From Paracoccaceae bacterium (lineage in GTDB: Bacteria > Pseudomonadota > Alphaproteobacteria > Rhodobacterales > Rhodobacteraceae): a DNA stretch of 60,698 nucleotides. The notes below the pieces were generated by a model, which was not told the origin of the DNA, searched no databases, and was given only the letters and a program-made list of their open reading frames with translations. Location of the stretch: the NCBI GenBank assembly GCA_018223125.1, contig JAAEZA010000022.1, forward strand, positions 1 to 60,698. The letters run 5' to 3'. Shown in pieces: positions 8,815 to 18,020 of this stretch. The stretch's first letter is position 1; each line of letters begins with the position of its first letter. The position numbers and the translations under genes were made by a program.

Positions 8815-9254
8815 GGTCCGTTTTTCAAGCAGAAACCAACTTCGTTAACAGAAACGCCCTTATTACATTGACGTAAAGCCAGCTCGGGGAACATTTCCGG
8901 TCAACAGCTGCCCCCCGTACGGTTTGTGCAAAATCGCGCAAAACTGTCGCCAGTCCGCCTATTGAAGATTCGATTCTCTGACGTCAACCGATCACGGACA
9001 GATCTGATTCACAAAAAATTGAATCGATTCTGTACAAATACCTATGGTTGAAAATCTCTCGTTCAACAGGTGTTTCCGTTGGTTAACAGAGTCTTAACAA
9101 ACTGAATGGAAGCATCCGCCTTCCGGCATACTCTTGGAATTGCGAACCATGGGAAGGTGCCGTTTCAAGACCGGATTCCGGCGATCCGCTTGAACATGTC
9201 CCGCGCCGGGCTTATCCCCGTGCTGACCGGATTACTTACACACAGGCCGCTTCC
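8814..9254. other. Gene-free interval rich in GANTC sites, upstream of an acyl-CoA ligase gene
   Basis: This 440-base stretch is visibly richer in A+T than its surroundings and holds no convincing reading frame. It contains seven GANTC sites (CcrM methylation targets) between 8967 and 9178: at 8967, 8972, 9006, 9021, 9026, 9089 and 9174. Fewer than one is expected by chance in that length. A perfect CtrA-type box at 9083-9098 has one of these sites inside it. I see no canonical DnaA box cluster, so I do not call an origin. Confidence 0.6.
9083..9098 (+). promoter_or_regulatory. CtrA-type binding site
   Basis: TTAACAGAGTCTTAAC matches the full CtrA consensus TTAA-N7-TTAAC with no mismatch. 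The spacer contains GAGTC, a GANTC methylation site. The box lies about 157 bases before the acyl-CoA ligase start. The regulated promoter is not identified. Confidence 0.6.
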
Positions 9255-10757
9255 ATGCCCCACGCTGCGATTTTCGACGAAGGATCACCTTCCCCCTGCC
9301 CCGCACCCTTCAATCTTGCACAATATGTGCTCGCAGCCGGAGCGGATGACGCTATCGCGCTGGAGGTGATAGGCGAAACGACACTGCGCTGGCGTTATGC
9401 GGATCTGCGGGATGCGGTCTGGCGCACGGCCGGGGGATTGCTTGGTACTGGTTTGAAGGAAGGCGACCGGATGTTGCTGCGCGTCGGCAATGATGCAGCC
9501 TTTCCTGTTCTGTTTCTTGCTGCAATTGCTGTCGGGATCATCCCTGTGCCGACTTCTGCCCTTCTGACAGAACCCGAAGTGCGCAGCATCGTTGCAGAAC
9601 TGAAACCGGATCTTGTAGCTTTTGCGGGCGGGTTGGAACCTATTGCCAAGCTTGGTGTACCCACCTTGAATGCAGCCGGTGTCGCACGGTTGCGCAGCGC
9701 TGCGCCCGCGGCCCCTGTCACGGGTGATCCCGACCGGCTTGCCTATATGATCTACACCTCCGGAACTTCCGGAAAGCCCCGCGCCGTGATGCACGCCCAT
9801 CGCGCGGTTTGGGCGCGGCGAATGATGTGGGAAGGCTGGTACGGGTTGCGGCCGGACGACAGAATGCTACACGCGGGTGCGTTCAACTGGACCTACACGC
9901 TGGGCACCGGCCTGCTGGACCCTTGGGCAATCGGTGCAACCGCAATGGTCTACACCGGACCGCCGGATCGCAGTATCTGGGGGAAACTGGTGGCCGCGCA
10001 TCACGCTACGATCTTTGCCGCCGCGCCCGGAGTGTACCGCCAGATAGTTGAATCCGGTGCGAAAGGGTTCGACGGTCTGCGCCACGGGCTGAGTGCGGGG
10101 GAAAAGATGCCCGCCGCAGTTCTTGCTGCGTGGCAGGAACAGACGGGCAAACAGGTCTACGAAGCCTTGGGCATGAGCGAAGTTTCCACTTTTGTCTCCT
10201 CCAGCCCGAACGTCCCGCCGAAAACCGGCACCTCCGGTCGGGTGCAACAGGGGCGCCGTGTGGCGGTGATGGGGGCTGATGGTCCGGTTGAATTCGGCCA
10301 ATCCGGTGTCCTAGCAGTGCATCGTTCCGATCCGGGGTTGATGCTGGGCTATATGGGGCAACCGGAAGAAACAGCCGCCAAGTTTCAGGGGGACTGGTTT
10401 GTGACCGGAGACACGGTTTCGATGGATCAGGACGGCTATATTACCTATCTCGGGCGGGATGATGATATGATGAATGCAGGCGGCTATCGTGTTTCCCCGC
10501 TTGAAGTCGAAGCTGCCATGCTCTCTTGTGACGGCGTGGAACAGGCTGCTGCTGCCGAAGTAGAGGTCCGCGCAGGTGTCCGCGTGATCGCCGGATTTTA
10601 TGTGGCAGAGCACGATCTGGACGCAAAGCTTTCGGAAAAATGCACGCAGGCTCTGGCAAAATACAAACAGCCGCGTATGTTCGTGCGGATGGAAACGCTC
10701 CCGACCGGAGCGAATAACAAGGTGCAGCGCAAGGCATTGCGGGACTGGAAGGTCTGA
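9255..10757 (+). CDS. AMP-dependent acyl-CoA synthetase (benzoate-CoA ligase-like)
   Basis: The 500-residue adenylate-forming enzyme should activate a carboxylic acid to its acyl-CoA by way of an acyl-adenylate. The phosphate-binding loop YTSGTSGKPRAVMHAH is at 167-182. Later come the EALGMSE aromatic/adenine-binding motif, WFVTGDTVSMDQDGYITYLGRDDDMMNAGGYRVSPLEVE (the hinge and A8 motifs) and a C-terminal lysine motif, NNKVQRKALR, that supplies the catalytic lysine. The overall shape and short N-terminus resemble the benzoate/2-aminobenzoate CoA ligase group, but the substrate is not predictable. It is followed after 87 bases by a DsbA-like gene. A CtrA-type box lies upstream. Confidence 0.85.
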   Translation: MPHAAIFDEGSPSPCPAPFNLAQYVLAAGADDAIALEVIGETTLRWRYADLRDAVWRTAGGLLGTGLKEGDRMLLRVGNDAAFPVLFLAAIAVGIIPVPTSALLTEPEVRSIVAELKPDLVAFAGGLEPIAKLGVPTLNAAGVARLRSAAPAAPVTGDPDRLAYMIYTSGTSGKPRAVMHAHRAVWARRMMWEGWYGLRPDDRMLHAGAFNWTYTLGTGLLDPWAIGATAMVYTGPPDRSIWGKLVAAHHATIFAAAPGVYRQIVESGAKGFDGLRHGLSAGEKMPAAVLAAWQEQTGKQVYEALGMSEVSTFVSSSPNVPPKTGTSGRVQQGRRVAVMGADGPVEFGQSGVLAVHRSDPGLMLGYMGQPEETAAKFQGDWFVTGDTVSMDQDGYITYLGRDDDMMNAGGYRVSPLEVEAAMLSCDGVEQAAAAEVEVRAGVRVIAGFYVAEHDLDAKLSEKCTQALAKYKQPRMFVRMETLPTGANNKVQRKALRDWKV

Positions 10758-10844
10758 ACGCGGCGCAGACCTTCTGATGCGAAACATCGCGGCCCGCCGG
10801 AACACCGCAGCACCGGCCTGCCGCGTTCAGGTGATTGAAAAGAC

Positions 10845-11492
10845 ATGACCAAACTCGACATTATTTCGGACCCGATTTGTCCATGGTGCTATATCGGCAA
10901 AACCAAACTGGATCGCGCACTGGAGAAACATCCGGATCATGATCTGATCATCGAGTGGCATCCTTTCCAGTTGAACCCGACAATGCCTGCCGAAGGAATG
11001 GACCGGCGCGAATATCTGGAGGCGAAGTTTGGCGGCAAGGAAGGCGCGGTCAGAACCTATGGCGCGATTGCCCAAGCTGCCGAGGATGCAGGCATAGACA
11101 TCAACTTTGAAGGCATCAAACGCACGCCAAGCACACTGAACGCGCACCGCCTGTTGCATTGGGCGGCACTGGAAGGCCACCAGAACGCCGTGGTGGACCG
11201 CCTGTTCAAAGCCTATTTCAAGGACGGTCAGGATATTTCCGACACGGATGTGCTCGTCGGAATCGCTTCCGGCGTTGGCATGGACGGCGAAATGGTGCGC
11301 CGTCTGCTGAACGGCGATCAGGACGCAAAAGAAATTCAGGAACGGGATGCCTCTGCCCGCGAACGTGGCATCAGCGGCGTTCCCTGTTTCATCATTGGCA
11401 AGCATTATGTGGTTCAGGGCGCACAGCCCACAGAATTATGGGAAAAAGTGATTAAAGAGATCAGTGAAGCCCACGACAAGGCCGCCTCCTGA
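10845..11492 (+). CDS. DsbA-family (FrnE-like) thiol oxidoreductase
   Basis: This 215-residue thioredoxin-fold protein is of the FrnE/polyketide-associated DsbA type. The active-site CPWC is at residues 12-15 after the SDPICPWCYIGK strand. The helical insertion includes the HRLLHWAALEGHQNAVVDRLFKAYF stretch typical of the family, and the cis-proline region is GISGVPCFIIG. It lacks a signal peptide, so it is cytoplasmic, unlike periplasmic DsbA. Relatives act in thiol-disulfide exchange or oxidative stress. It probably belongs to a transcript with the ligase upstream. The stretch after its stop holds hairpins that end in a terminator. Confidence 0.88.
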   Translation: MTKLDIISDPICPWCYIGKTKLDRALEKHPDHDLIIEWHPFQLNPTMPAEGMDRREYLEAKFGGKEGAVRTYGAIAQAAEDAGIDINFEGIKRTPSTLNAHRLLHWAALEGHQNAVVDRLFKAYFKDGQDISDTDVLVGIASGVGMDGEMVRRLLNGDQDAKEIQERDASARERGISGVPCFIIGKHYVVQGAQPTELWEKVIKEISEAHDKAAS

Positions 11493-11526
11493 AACGGGCG
11501 GCCCCTGTAAATTTTTAATCGGTACC

Positions 11527-11557
11527 ACGGGGGAGCCTCGCCTGCCCCGTTTTTTTG
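11527..11557 (+). terminator. Intrinsic terminator or attenuator immediately before the MFS gene
   Basis: An ACGGGG/CCCCGT stem with a 12-base loop is followed by eight T (11550-11557). The T-run touches the ribosome binding site of the MFS gene, whose ATG is 10 bases later. An upstream CCCC at 11503-11506 could pair with the GGGG arm instead, which would give an alternative, non-terminating fold. Confidence 0.65.
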
Positions 11558-11567
11558 GAGTCCTCTC

Positions 11568-12764
11568 ATGGGAAAACGCCTCGCGTTGCCTGAATTCATC
11601 CTGCTGACGGCCCTGCTGTTTTCGCTCATCGCCTTTGGCACGGATGCAATGTTGCCCGCTTTCGGTGAAATGGCGGCAGACCTGAACACCAGCAACGCCA
11701 ATCGCGTGCAACTTGTTGTGGCAGCCTTCGTTCTTGGTACGGGCTTCGGTCAGTTGATCAGCGGCCCCCTGTCCGATGCCATCGGGCGCAAGCCTGTGCT
11801 GCTGGGCGGGATCGGTGTTTTTATCCTCACCAGCTTTTGGGCTTGGGGCAGCCAGTCCCTTGAAATGCTGCTACTGGCCCGTTTCATTCAGGGATTGGGT
11901 ATTTCCGCGCCCCGCACCGTGGGCATGGCAATGGTGCGTGACCTTTATACCGGCCGCCAGATGGCCCGCGTTGTATCACTGGCAATGATGATGTTTGTCC
12001 TTGTGCCTGCCGTTGCGCCGCTGATCGGACAGGGACTCATGCTGGCTTTTGGCTGGCGGGCAATTTTCATGTCTTTTGTCGTTCTGGGCTGTGGTGCGGG
12101 GCTTTGGTTGTGGCTTCGTCAGGAAGAGACTCATATCCCCGAAAGACGCCGCCCGATGAAGGTGGCCACACTGGTTTCAGCAGCAGGGGAAATGTCCGCC
12201 TCCAGACGGGTTGTGGTGTCCCTGCTGGTGTTGTGCATGTCCTACGCTATTGTGTTTTCCTACATCTCCAGCGCCCAACAGCTTTTTGTGGTCTGGCTTG
12301 ATGCAGGCGCACGCTTTCCGGTCTATTTCGCAATTATTGCCCTTGTTTCCGGTTCTGCCAGCGCCCTGAACGCGGCACTGGTCGTGCGCCTTGGCATGTG
12401 GTTGCTCAGCACGATCGGCCTTGCCCTGCTGGCAGTAGGGTCGATCAGCACTGGCACATTGATCGCGACGGGTGTGATTTCCGGTGATGCGCTGCTTTAC
12501 GTGGTGATCGGCTGGTCGATGCTGCTGTTCTTCCTGAGCGGGTTGGTGTTTTCCAACGTCAACGCGCTCGCCATGGAGCCGATGGGCCATATTGCCGGCA
12601 CCGCCAGCGCCATTATCGGGTCCGTGTCAACGCTCGCCAGTATTCTGATTGCCGTGCCAATCGGACAGATGTTTGATGGGACGGGCCTGCCCCTGATGTT
12701 CGGGGTCGGGTTTTGTGCGGCAATCGGGTTTATTCTGAATTTGCAGAATCCCCGTTCGGTATAG
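11568..12764 (+). CDS. MFS drug exporter, Bcr/CflA family
   Basis: This 398-residue transporter has twelve predicted membrane helices, consistent with a proton-driven drug efflux pump of the Bcr/CflA (DHA1) type. The motif A region between helices 2 and 3 reads GQLISGPLSDAIGRKPVLLGG (near residues 63-83). The family motif in helix 5 (proline-rich, VLVPAVAPLIGQGLM) is also visible. A GGAG ribosome binding site lies just before the ATG, directly abutting the upstream terminator. Expression is therefore either from a promoter inside frnE or by read-through. A palindromic repeat separates it from the convergent mfd. Confidence 0.88.
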   Translation: MGKRLALPEFILLTALLFSLIAFGTDAMLPAFGEMAADLNTSNANRVQLVVAAFVLGTGFGQLISGPLSDAIGRKPVLLGGIGVFILTSFWAWGSQSLEMLLLARFIQGLGISAPRTVGMAMVRDLYTGRQMARVVSLAMMMFVLVPAVAPLIGQGLMLAFGWRAIFMSFVVLGCGAGLWLWLRQEETHIPERRRPMKVATLVSAAGEMSASRRVVVSLLVLCMSYAIVFSYISSAQQLFVVWLDAGARFPVYFAIIALVSGSASALNAALVVRLGMWLLSTIGLALLAVGSISTGTLIATGVISGDALLYVVIGWSMLLFFLSGLVFSNVNALAMEPMGHIAGTASAIIGSVSTLASILIAVPIGQMFDGTGLPLMFGVGFCAAIGFILNLQNPRSV

Positions 12765-12778
12765 TCGCGGGTTCTGGA

Positions 12779-12798
12779 GGTCGGGCTGAAGCCCGACC
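12779..12798. repeat. REP-like palindrome between mfd and the MFS gene
   Basis: A perfect 9-bp inverted repeat (GGTCGGGCT, GA, AGCCCGACC) flanked by CTACG resembles dispersed palindromic units seen in many proteobacterial intergenic gaps. It may also end both convergent transcripts. I see no second copy in the window. Confidence 0.5.
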
Positions 12799-12808
12799 TA
12801 CGCCGGAT

Positions 12809-15800
12809 TTACGCTTGGGCTTGGGCGGCGAGATCGCGGGCGATGATATACGCCCCTTTGATCTTGGTGTCGTCCTTGGACCAGTCACGGCGCACGATGA
12901 TCTTGTTGTCCTTCACCTTCGCTGTGCCGTTCTGTTTTTGCAAAAACTCCACCAGACCCGCCGGATTGGCGAATTTGTCGTTGTGGAACTGGATCACAGC
13001 GCCTTTCGGCCCACCGTCGAGCTTGGCAATTCCGGCCCGTTTGCACATGGATTTCACCCGCACAATCCGCAACAGCGTGTTCACCTCTGACGGCAGCTTG
13101 CCAAACCGGTCGATCAGCTCTGCCGCGAACCCTTCCAGTTCCACCTTGGTGGACAGGGACGACAGGCGGCGGTACAGGCCGAGCCGCACGTCCAGATCGG
13201 GAACAAAGCTTTCGGGGATCAGCACCGGCACGCCCAGATTGATCTGGGGCGACCATGTACCACCATCATCCGACAGGCCTTCCATCTCTCCGGCTTTCAT
13301 CTTGGCAATCGCCTCTTCCAGCATCTCCTGATACAGTTCGAAACCGACCTCGCGCACATGGCCCGACTGTTCATCGCCCAGCAGGTTCCCTGCCCCGCGA
13401 ATATCGAGATCCTGTGATGCCAGCGTGAACCCCGCCCCGAGCGAATCCAGACTGCCCAGCACCCGTAGCCGCTTTTCGGCATTCGCCGTCAGAGGCTTGC
13501 GCGGTTTGGTCGTCAGATAGGCATAAGCGCGGGTCTTGGAGCGGCCGACCCGCCCGCGAATCTGGTAAAGCTGCGACAGGCCGAACATATCGGCGCGGTG
13601 GATGATCATTGTGTTGGCGGTCGGAATATCCAGCCCCGATTCCACAATCGTTGTGGCCAGCAGCACGTCGTATTTGCCATCGTAAAAGGCGTTCATCCGC
13701 TCGTCCAGCTCTCCGGCGGCCATCTGGCCGTTTGCGGTGATAAAGCTGACCTCTGGCACCTGCGTTTTCAGGAACTCTTCGATCTCGGCCAGATCGGACA
13801 CGCGCGGCACCACAAAGAAGGATTGCCCGCCACGATAGTGTTCGCGCAACAAGGCCTCGCGGATGGTGATCGTGTCAAATTCGGAGACATAGGTGCGGAT
13901 CGCCAGACGGTCCACCGGCGGCGTGCCGATGATCGACAGTTCGCGCACACCGGACAGCGACATCTGCAAGGTGCGCGGGATCGGCGTTGCGGTCAGGGTC
14001 AGAACATGCACGTCAGAGCGAAGTTGTTTCAACCGTTCCTTGTGGGTCACACCGAAATGTTGTTCTTCGTCAATGACCAGCAGGCCGAGGTTGGCGAATT
14101 TGATCCCCTTTGCCAGCAGGGCATGGGTGCCGATCACGATTTCCACACCGCCATCTGCCATGCCCTGACGTGTGGTTTCGGCGTCTTTGGCGCTGACAAA
14201 GCGCGAAAGCTGGCGCACACGGATACCGGTATTGCGGAACCGTTCGGCAAAGGATTTGTAATGCTGCCGCGCCAGCAGTGTGGTCGGCGCGATCACCGCG
14301 ACCTGTGTGCCCGCAGAAGCCGCAACAAAAGCCGCGCGCAAGGCAACCTCTGTCTTGCCGAACCCCACATCGCCGCAAATCAGACGGTCCATAGGCGAAC
14401 CCGATGCCATATCCGCCAGAACGTCCTCAATCGCGTGCAACTGGTCATCGGTTTCGGCATAGGGGAAACGGGCACAGAACTTGTCCCAAGCTTCCACGGG
14501 TGGCTCCATCACCTCTGCCTTGCGCAGCGCCCGCTCTGCCGCAATGCGGATCAGCTTGTCCGCCATTTCGCGGATGCGTTCCTTCAGCTTGGCCTTTTTC
14601 GCCTGCCACGCCCCGCCGCCCAGACGGTCCAGCATGCCTTCCTCGTGGCCGAAACGGGACAGAAGCTCGATGTTTTCGACCGGCAGATACAGCCGGTCGT
14701 TATTGGCATATTCCAGCAGGATACAGTCATGGGGTGCGCCGGCCGCCGAAACCGTCTCCAGACCGCGATACCGGCCGACCCCGTGGTCCAGATGCACCAC
14801 CAGATCCCCGGGCGTCAGGCTCTGGGCTTCTGTCAGGAAATTTTCCGCCCGCCGTTTGCGCCGCGGGCTGCGGATCAGCCGGTCGCCCAGCACATCCTGT
14901 TCAGAGATAACCGTCAGGTCTTTTGCCTCGAACCCCTGTTCCAGCGGCCACACAGCAAGCGCAACCGTACCCGAGCCTTTAAGATCGCCCAATTTGGCAA
15001 TTTCGACCGCCCCGTTAATATCCTGATCTGCAAGCAGGCCCCCCAGACGCTCCCGCGCGCCTTCGGAGTAGCTGGCGATCACGACGTTGCCCTTCTTCTG
15101 GCGTTCCCTGATATGATCTGCCAGAGCCCCGAACAGGCTGATGGTTTCCTGCTGGCGTTCGGGGGCAAAACTGCGCCCCAGACGCCCGCCCGCATCGGTG
15201 ACATTCGGCCCTGTGCCTTGAGGCAGGACCGAGAACTGTTTCACCGTAAGATCGGAAATTTCCACCTCGAATGCGGCATCGTCCAGATAGAGCAGATGGG
15301 GCGGACAGGGTTTATAAACACTGTCCATGCGGGATTTGTTGCTTAGTGCTTCCTTGCGGGCATCATACTGATCCGCAATGCTTTCCCAGCGGGACTGCCG
15401 CGCCTGTGTGGTGCGGTCATCCAGAAAAACCTGCGCGTCCGGCAAGTAATCGAACAGGGTTTCCATCTTTTCGTGAAAGAACGGCGCCCAATGTTCGATA
15501 CCCTGATGCTTGCGTCCTGCACTGACCGCTTCATAAAGCGGGTCATCCGTACCGGCTGCGCCAAATTCGATGCGATAGTTCTGGCGAAACCGCTGGATTG
15601 AAGGTTCGTCCAGAATAACCTCGGACACAGGGGCGAGTTCCAGCCGTTGCAGGGATTCCGTTGTGCGCTGGCTGACCGGATCAAACCGCCGCGCCCCGTC
15701 CAGAACATCGCCAAACAGATCGAGCCGTACCGGCCCGCTGTCCCCCGGCGGATAAACGTCAATCAAGCCGCCCCGGATCGCAAAATCGCCCGGTTCGGTG

Positions 15801-16255
15801 ACGGTGGGTGCTTGCACAAAACCCATACGGGCAAAGAAGTCCCGCAGCGCCTTTTCGTCCACGCGGCGCCCTACTTCGGCAACAAAGCTGGCCGATTGCA
15901 GGGTCTCACGCGCGGGCACCCGCTGGGTCACAGCGGCAACGGTTGTCAGCAGGATGAACGGGCGGTCAAACCCCGCAGCAAGCGCCGCCAGCACCGCCAT
16001 ACGTGCGGCAGAGATCTCGGCGTTGGGGGATACACGGTCATAGGGCAGACAGTCCCACGCCGGAAAAACGAACACGGGAATTTCGGGCGCAAACAGACCT
16101 AGGGCGGTACGCGTTGCCGCAAGACGCGCATCATCACGCGCGATATGCATCACAGGGCCCTTGCCTCCGGCCAGCGCCGATGCCAGCAGATGTGCGTCAA
16201 ATCCTTCGGGGGCGCCCCCAATCGTGCGGTGGTTTTCGTTATACTGCTGTGCCAT
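12809..16255 (-). CDS. mfd: Transcription-repair coupling factor
   Basis: This 1148-residue DNA translocase removes RNA polymerase stalled at lesions and recruits UvrA. The N-terminal UvrB-like homology modules contain the PAWDCLPYDRVSPN segment (near 64-78). The RNA-polymerase-interacting CarD-like domain includes GDLVVHLDHGVGRYRGLE. The SF2 motor follows, with Walker A GDVGFGKT near 628-635 and the DEEQHFGV box. It also has motifs SATPIPRT-like (TLTATPIPRTLQMSLSG) and the translocation motif in the QIRGRVGRS region. The C-terminal TRCF domain is complete. Length is normal for alphaproteobacteria. It is the second gene of a minus-strand pair with the small membrane protein upstream. Confidence 0.96.
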   Translation of the reverse strand: MAQQYNENHRTIGGAPEGFDAHLLASALAGGKGPVMHIARDDARLAATRTALGLFAPEIPVFVFPAWDCLPYDRVSPNAEISAARMAVLAALAAGFDRPFILLTTVAAVTQRVPARETLQSASFVAEVGRRVDEKALRDFFARMGFVQAPTVTEPGDFAIRGGLIDVYPPGDSGPVRLDLFGDVLDGARRFDPVSQRTTESLQRLELAPVSEVILDEPSIQRFRQNYRIEFGAAGTDDPLYEAVSAGRKHQGIEHWAPFFHEKMETLFDYLPDAQVFLDDRTTQARQSRWESIADQYDARKEALSNKSRMDSVYKPCPPHLLYLDDAAFEVEISDLTVKQFSVLPQGTGPNVTDAGGRLGRSFAPERQQETISLFGALADHIRERQKKGNVVIASYSEGARERLGGLLADQDINGAVEIAKLGDLKGSGTVALAVWPLEQGFEAKDLTVISEQDVLGDRLIRSPRRKRRAENFLTEAQSLTPGDLVVHLDHGVGRYRGLETVSAAGAPHDCILLEYANNDRLYLPVENIELLSRFGHEEGMLDRLGGGAWQAKKAKLKERIREMADKLIRIAAERALRKAEVMEPPVEAWDKFCARFPYAETDDQLHAIEDVLADMASGSPMDRLICGDVGFGKTEVALRAAFVAASAGTQVAVIAPTTLLARQHYKSFAERFRNTGIRVRQLSRFVSAKDAETTRQGMADGGVEIVIGTHALLAKGIKFANLGLLVIDEEQHFGVTHKERLKQLRSDVHVLTLTATPIPRTLQMSLSGVRELSIIGTPPVDRLAIRTYVSEFDTITIREALLREHYRGGQSFFVVPRVSDLAEIEEFLKTQVPEVSFITANGQMAAGELDERMNAFYDGKYDVLLATTIVESGLDIPTANTMIIHRADMFGLSQLYQIRGRVGRSKTRAYAYLTTKPRKPLTANAEKRLRVLGSLDSLGAGFTLASQDLDIRGAGNLLGDEQSGHVREVGFELYQEMLEEAIAKMKAGEMEGLSDDGGTWSPQINLGVPVLIPESFVPDLDVRLGLYRRLSSLSTKVELEGFAAELIDRFGKLPSEVNTLLRIVRVKSMCKRAGIAKLDGGPKGAVIQFHNDKFANPAGLVEFLQKQNGTAKVKDNKIIVRRDWSKDDTKIKGAYIIARDLAAQAQA

Positions 16256-16310
16256 CAGGCGGATTTAGCGCAGCGGATGATTGCGGACAAGGCGCAAAAA
16301 CCCTGCCCGC

Positions 16311-16838
16311 CTAGAAGGTGCCCGCGTAAGGGGAAAACAGAATTTGCGATACACCCCAGAAAGCGGCGAAAAAGATCGAAAACGCCCCGATCCCCTGTTT
16401 GATCCGCCGGTGCCAGACATAGGCCGAATAAAGCGCTTCGCCCGCCAGCTTCTCGTCACGCAGTTTTCGGGCCAGATGGATCGACAGGCCGGACACAATG
16501 GTCAGCGGAAAGATCAGCAGGAACCCTGCCTGCATGAACTGGATGTTAAACGAAAAGCCGAGCATGAAGATCGTGGCCAGAAAAAACGCCGCCAGTCCGG
16601 TCAGGGCAACAGAATGCCCGTCGAACACTTCCAGCGTCTTGCGGATGTTGATTTCGATCTGGGTCTCGAAATCAATCTGGTATTGCCCGCCAAAGCGCTT
16701 TGCATTGCGCGCGTCCTCGTATGGCACACCGAGCGTCCAGTGGGTTGTTCGGGTCCAGACCACAGCAAACACGATCCAGTACCAGATACTGGCAAAACTG
16801 CGAGAGCCGATTACTTCCTGATAAAAGCCTTCCATCAC
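16311..16838 (-). CDS. Conserved membrane protein of unknown function
   Basis: The 175-residue protein has about four hydrophobic segments (near 15-29, 78-98, 101-121 and 150-168) and a central charged region containing an EDARNAKRFGG/IDFETQIEINIRKTLE stretch. Similar proteins of this size in Rhodobacteraceae are often labelled as a component of the SufBCD complex; I recall that label but see nothing here that supports an Fe-S role. It starts 113 bases from the divergent hemB and lies 55 bases upstream of mfd on the same strand. Confidence 0.75.
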   Translation of the reverse strand: MMEGFYQEVIGSRSFASIWYWIVFAVVWTRTTHWTLGVPYEDARNAKRFGGQYQIDFETQIEINIRKTLEVFDGHSVALTGLAAFFLATIFMLGFSFNIQFMQAGFLLIFPLTIVSGLSIHLARKLRDEKLAGEALYSAYVWHRRIKQGIGAFSIFFAAFWGVSQILFSPYAGTF

Positions 16839-16950
16839 CGGCCCTTCTAGTCTGGTCTGGGCGCGGTGTTAGCCTATTGCGTCAAAAATTCCAATTGCAG
16901 TTTGGGGCTTTTATGGCGCATTTGGAGGAACCCGTCAAAAGGATCAACTT

Positions 16951-17964
16951 ATGGTACACACACCGCCGCCGTTTCCGATTTCCCGCCCCCGCCGCAACCG
17001 CCGCACCGACTGGATGCGCGACCTGACGCGGGAGAACAGCCTGTCGGTCTCCGATCTGATCTGGCCGATCTTCGTGCGCGAAGGTGATGATGTGGTGGAG
17101 CCGATCGACAGCATGCCCGGTGTGAACCGCCTCAGCGTGTCCCGCGCGGTAGAAGCCGCGAATGAGGCGGCCAATCACGGCATTCCGCTGATTGCACTGT
17201 TTCCCTATACCGATCCGGACAAGAAGACGCCGGACGCGGCCGAGGCATGGAATCCTGAAAATCTGGTGAACACCGCGACGCGCGCGATCAAGGCGCAGGT
17301 GCCTGACATCGGTATCATGCTGGATGTCGCCCTTGATCCCTATAATTCGGACGGCCACGACGGGATCGTGCGCGATGGCGTCATTATGAACGACGAAACC
17401 CTTGGCGCTTTGGAACAACAGGCGCTGGTTCAGGCAGAGGCCGGTGCGGATATTCTTGGCCCCTCAGACATGATGGACGGGCGCATTGGCATAATCCGCC
17501 GCGCGCTGGAGCAGAACGATTTCCCCGACACTGCAATCATGGCCTATTCCGCGAAATTCGCGTCTGCCTTTTACGGTCCGTTCCGCGATGCTGTTGGTGC
17601 AACAGGTGCGCTGAAGGGCGACAAGAAAACCTACCAGCTTGATCCGGCCAATTCGGACGAGGCCCTGCGCATGGTGGCGCGGGATCTTGATGAAGGGGCG
17701 GATATGGTAATGGTCAAACCCGGTATGCCCTACCTTGATGTCTGCCAGCGGGTGAAGCAGGAGTTTTCCGTGCCGACCTATGCCTATCAGGTTTCCGGCG
17801 AATACGCGATGATTGCGGGTGCAGGCGATCAGGGCTGGATTGACCGTGACAAGGCCATGCTGGAAAGCCTGATGGCGTTCAAACGGGCCGGATGTGACGG
17901 TATCCTGAGTTATTTTGCCTTGGAAACTGCCAAATTCCTGCGCCGTGACATGGATCTTTTCTAG
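16951..17964 (+). CDS. hemB: Delta-aminolevulinic acid dehydratase (porphobilinogen synthase)
   Basis: This enzyme condenses two 5-aminolevulinate molecules to porphobilinogen in heme and corrin synthesis. The 337-residue protein has the catalytic lysine segments AYSAKFASAFYGPFRDA and VMVKPGMPYLD, and the family motif SDLIWPIFVREGDD near the N-terminus. The metal-site region LDVALDPYNSDGHDG (near 130-144) lacks the three zinc cysteines and has Asp instead. That indicates the magnesium/potassium-dependent type common in alphaproteobacteria. An AAAGGATC ribosome binding site precedes the ATG. A strong terminator lies just past the stop codon. Confidence 0.96.
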   Translation: MVHTPPPFPISRPRRNRRTDWMRDLTRENSLSVSDLIWPIFVREGDDVVEPIDSMPGVNRLSVSRAVEAANEAANHGIPLIALFPYTDPDKKTPDAAEAWNPENLVNTATRAIKAQVPDIGIMLDVALDPYNSDGHDGIVRDGVIMNDETLGALEQQALVQAEAGADILGPSDMMDGRIGIIRRALEQNDFPDTAIMAYSAKFASAFYGPFRDAVGATGALKGDKKTYQLDPANSDEALRMVARDLDEGADMVMVKPGMPYLDVCQRVKQEFSVPTYAYQVSGEYAMIAGAGDQGWIDRDKAMLESLMAFKRAGCDGILSYFALETAKFLRRDMDLF

Positions 17965-17974
17965 GACGCAACAA

Positions 17975-18000
17975 AAAACGGCGCCCCGGGGCGCCGTTTT
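17975..18000. terminator. Bidirectional terminator after hemB
   Basis: A perfect 13-bp palindrome with A and T ends (AAAACGGCGCCCC followed by its complement) lies between the convergent hemB and response-regulator genes. It can terminate in both directions. Confidence 0.85.
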
Positions 18001-18020
18001 GGTTCCATAATCCTGCTGAC

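Noticed and set aside
8814-9254. Chromosome origin of replication
   Set aside because: The region is A+T rich with CtrA and GANTC sites, as in some alphaproteobacterial origins, but I find no cluster of DnaA boxes and no usual origin neighbours. GC skew was not computed.
13598-15346. 582-residue plus-strand open frame inside mfd
   Set aside because: Antisense to a complete mfd with all helicase motifs; no family signal in the plus frame.
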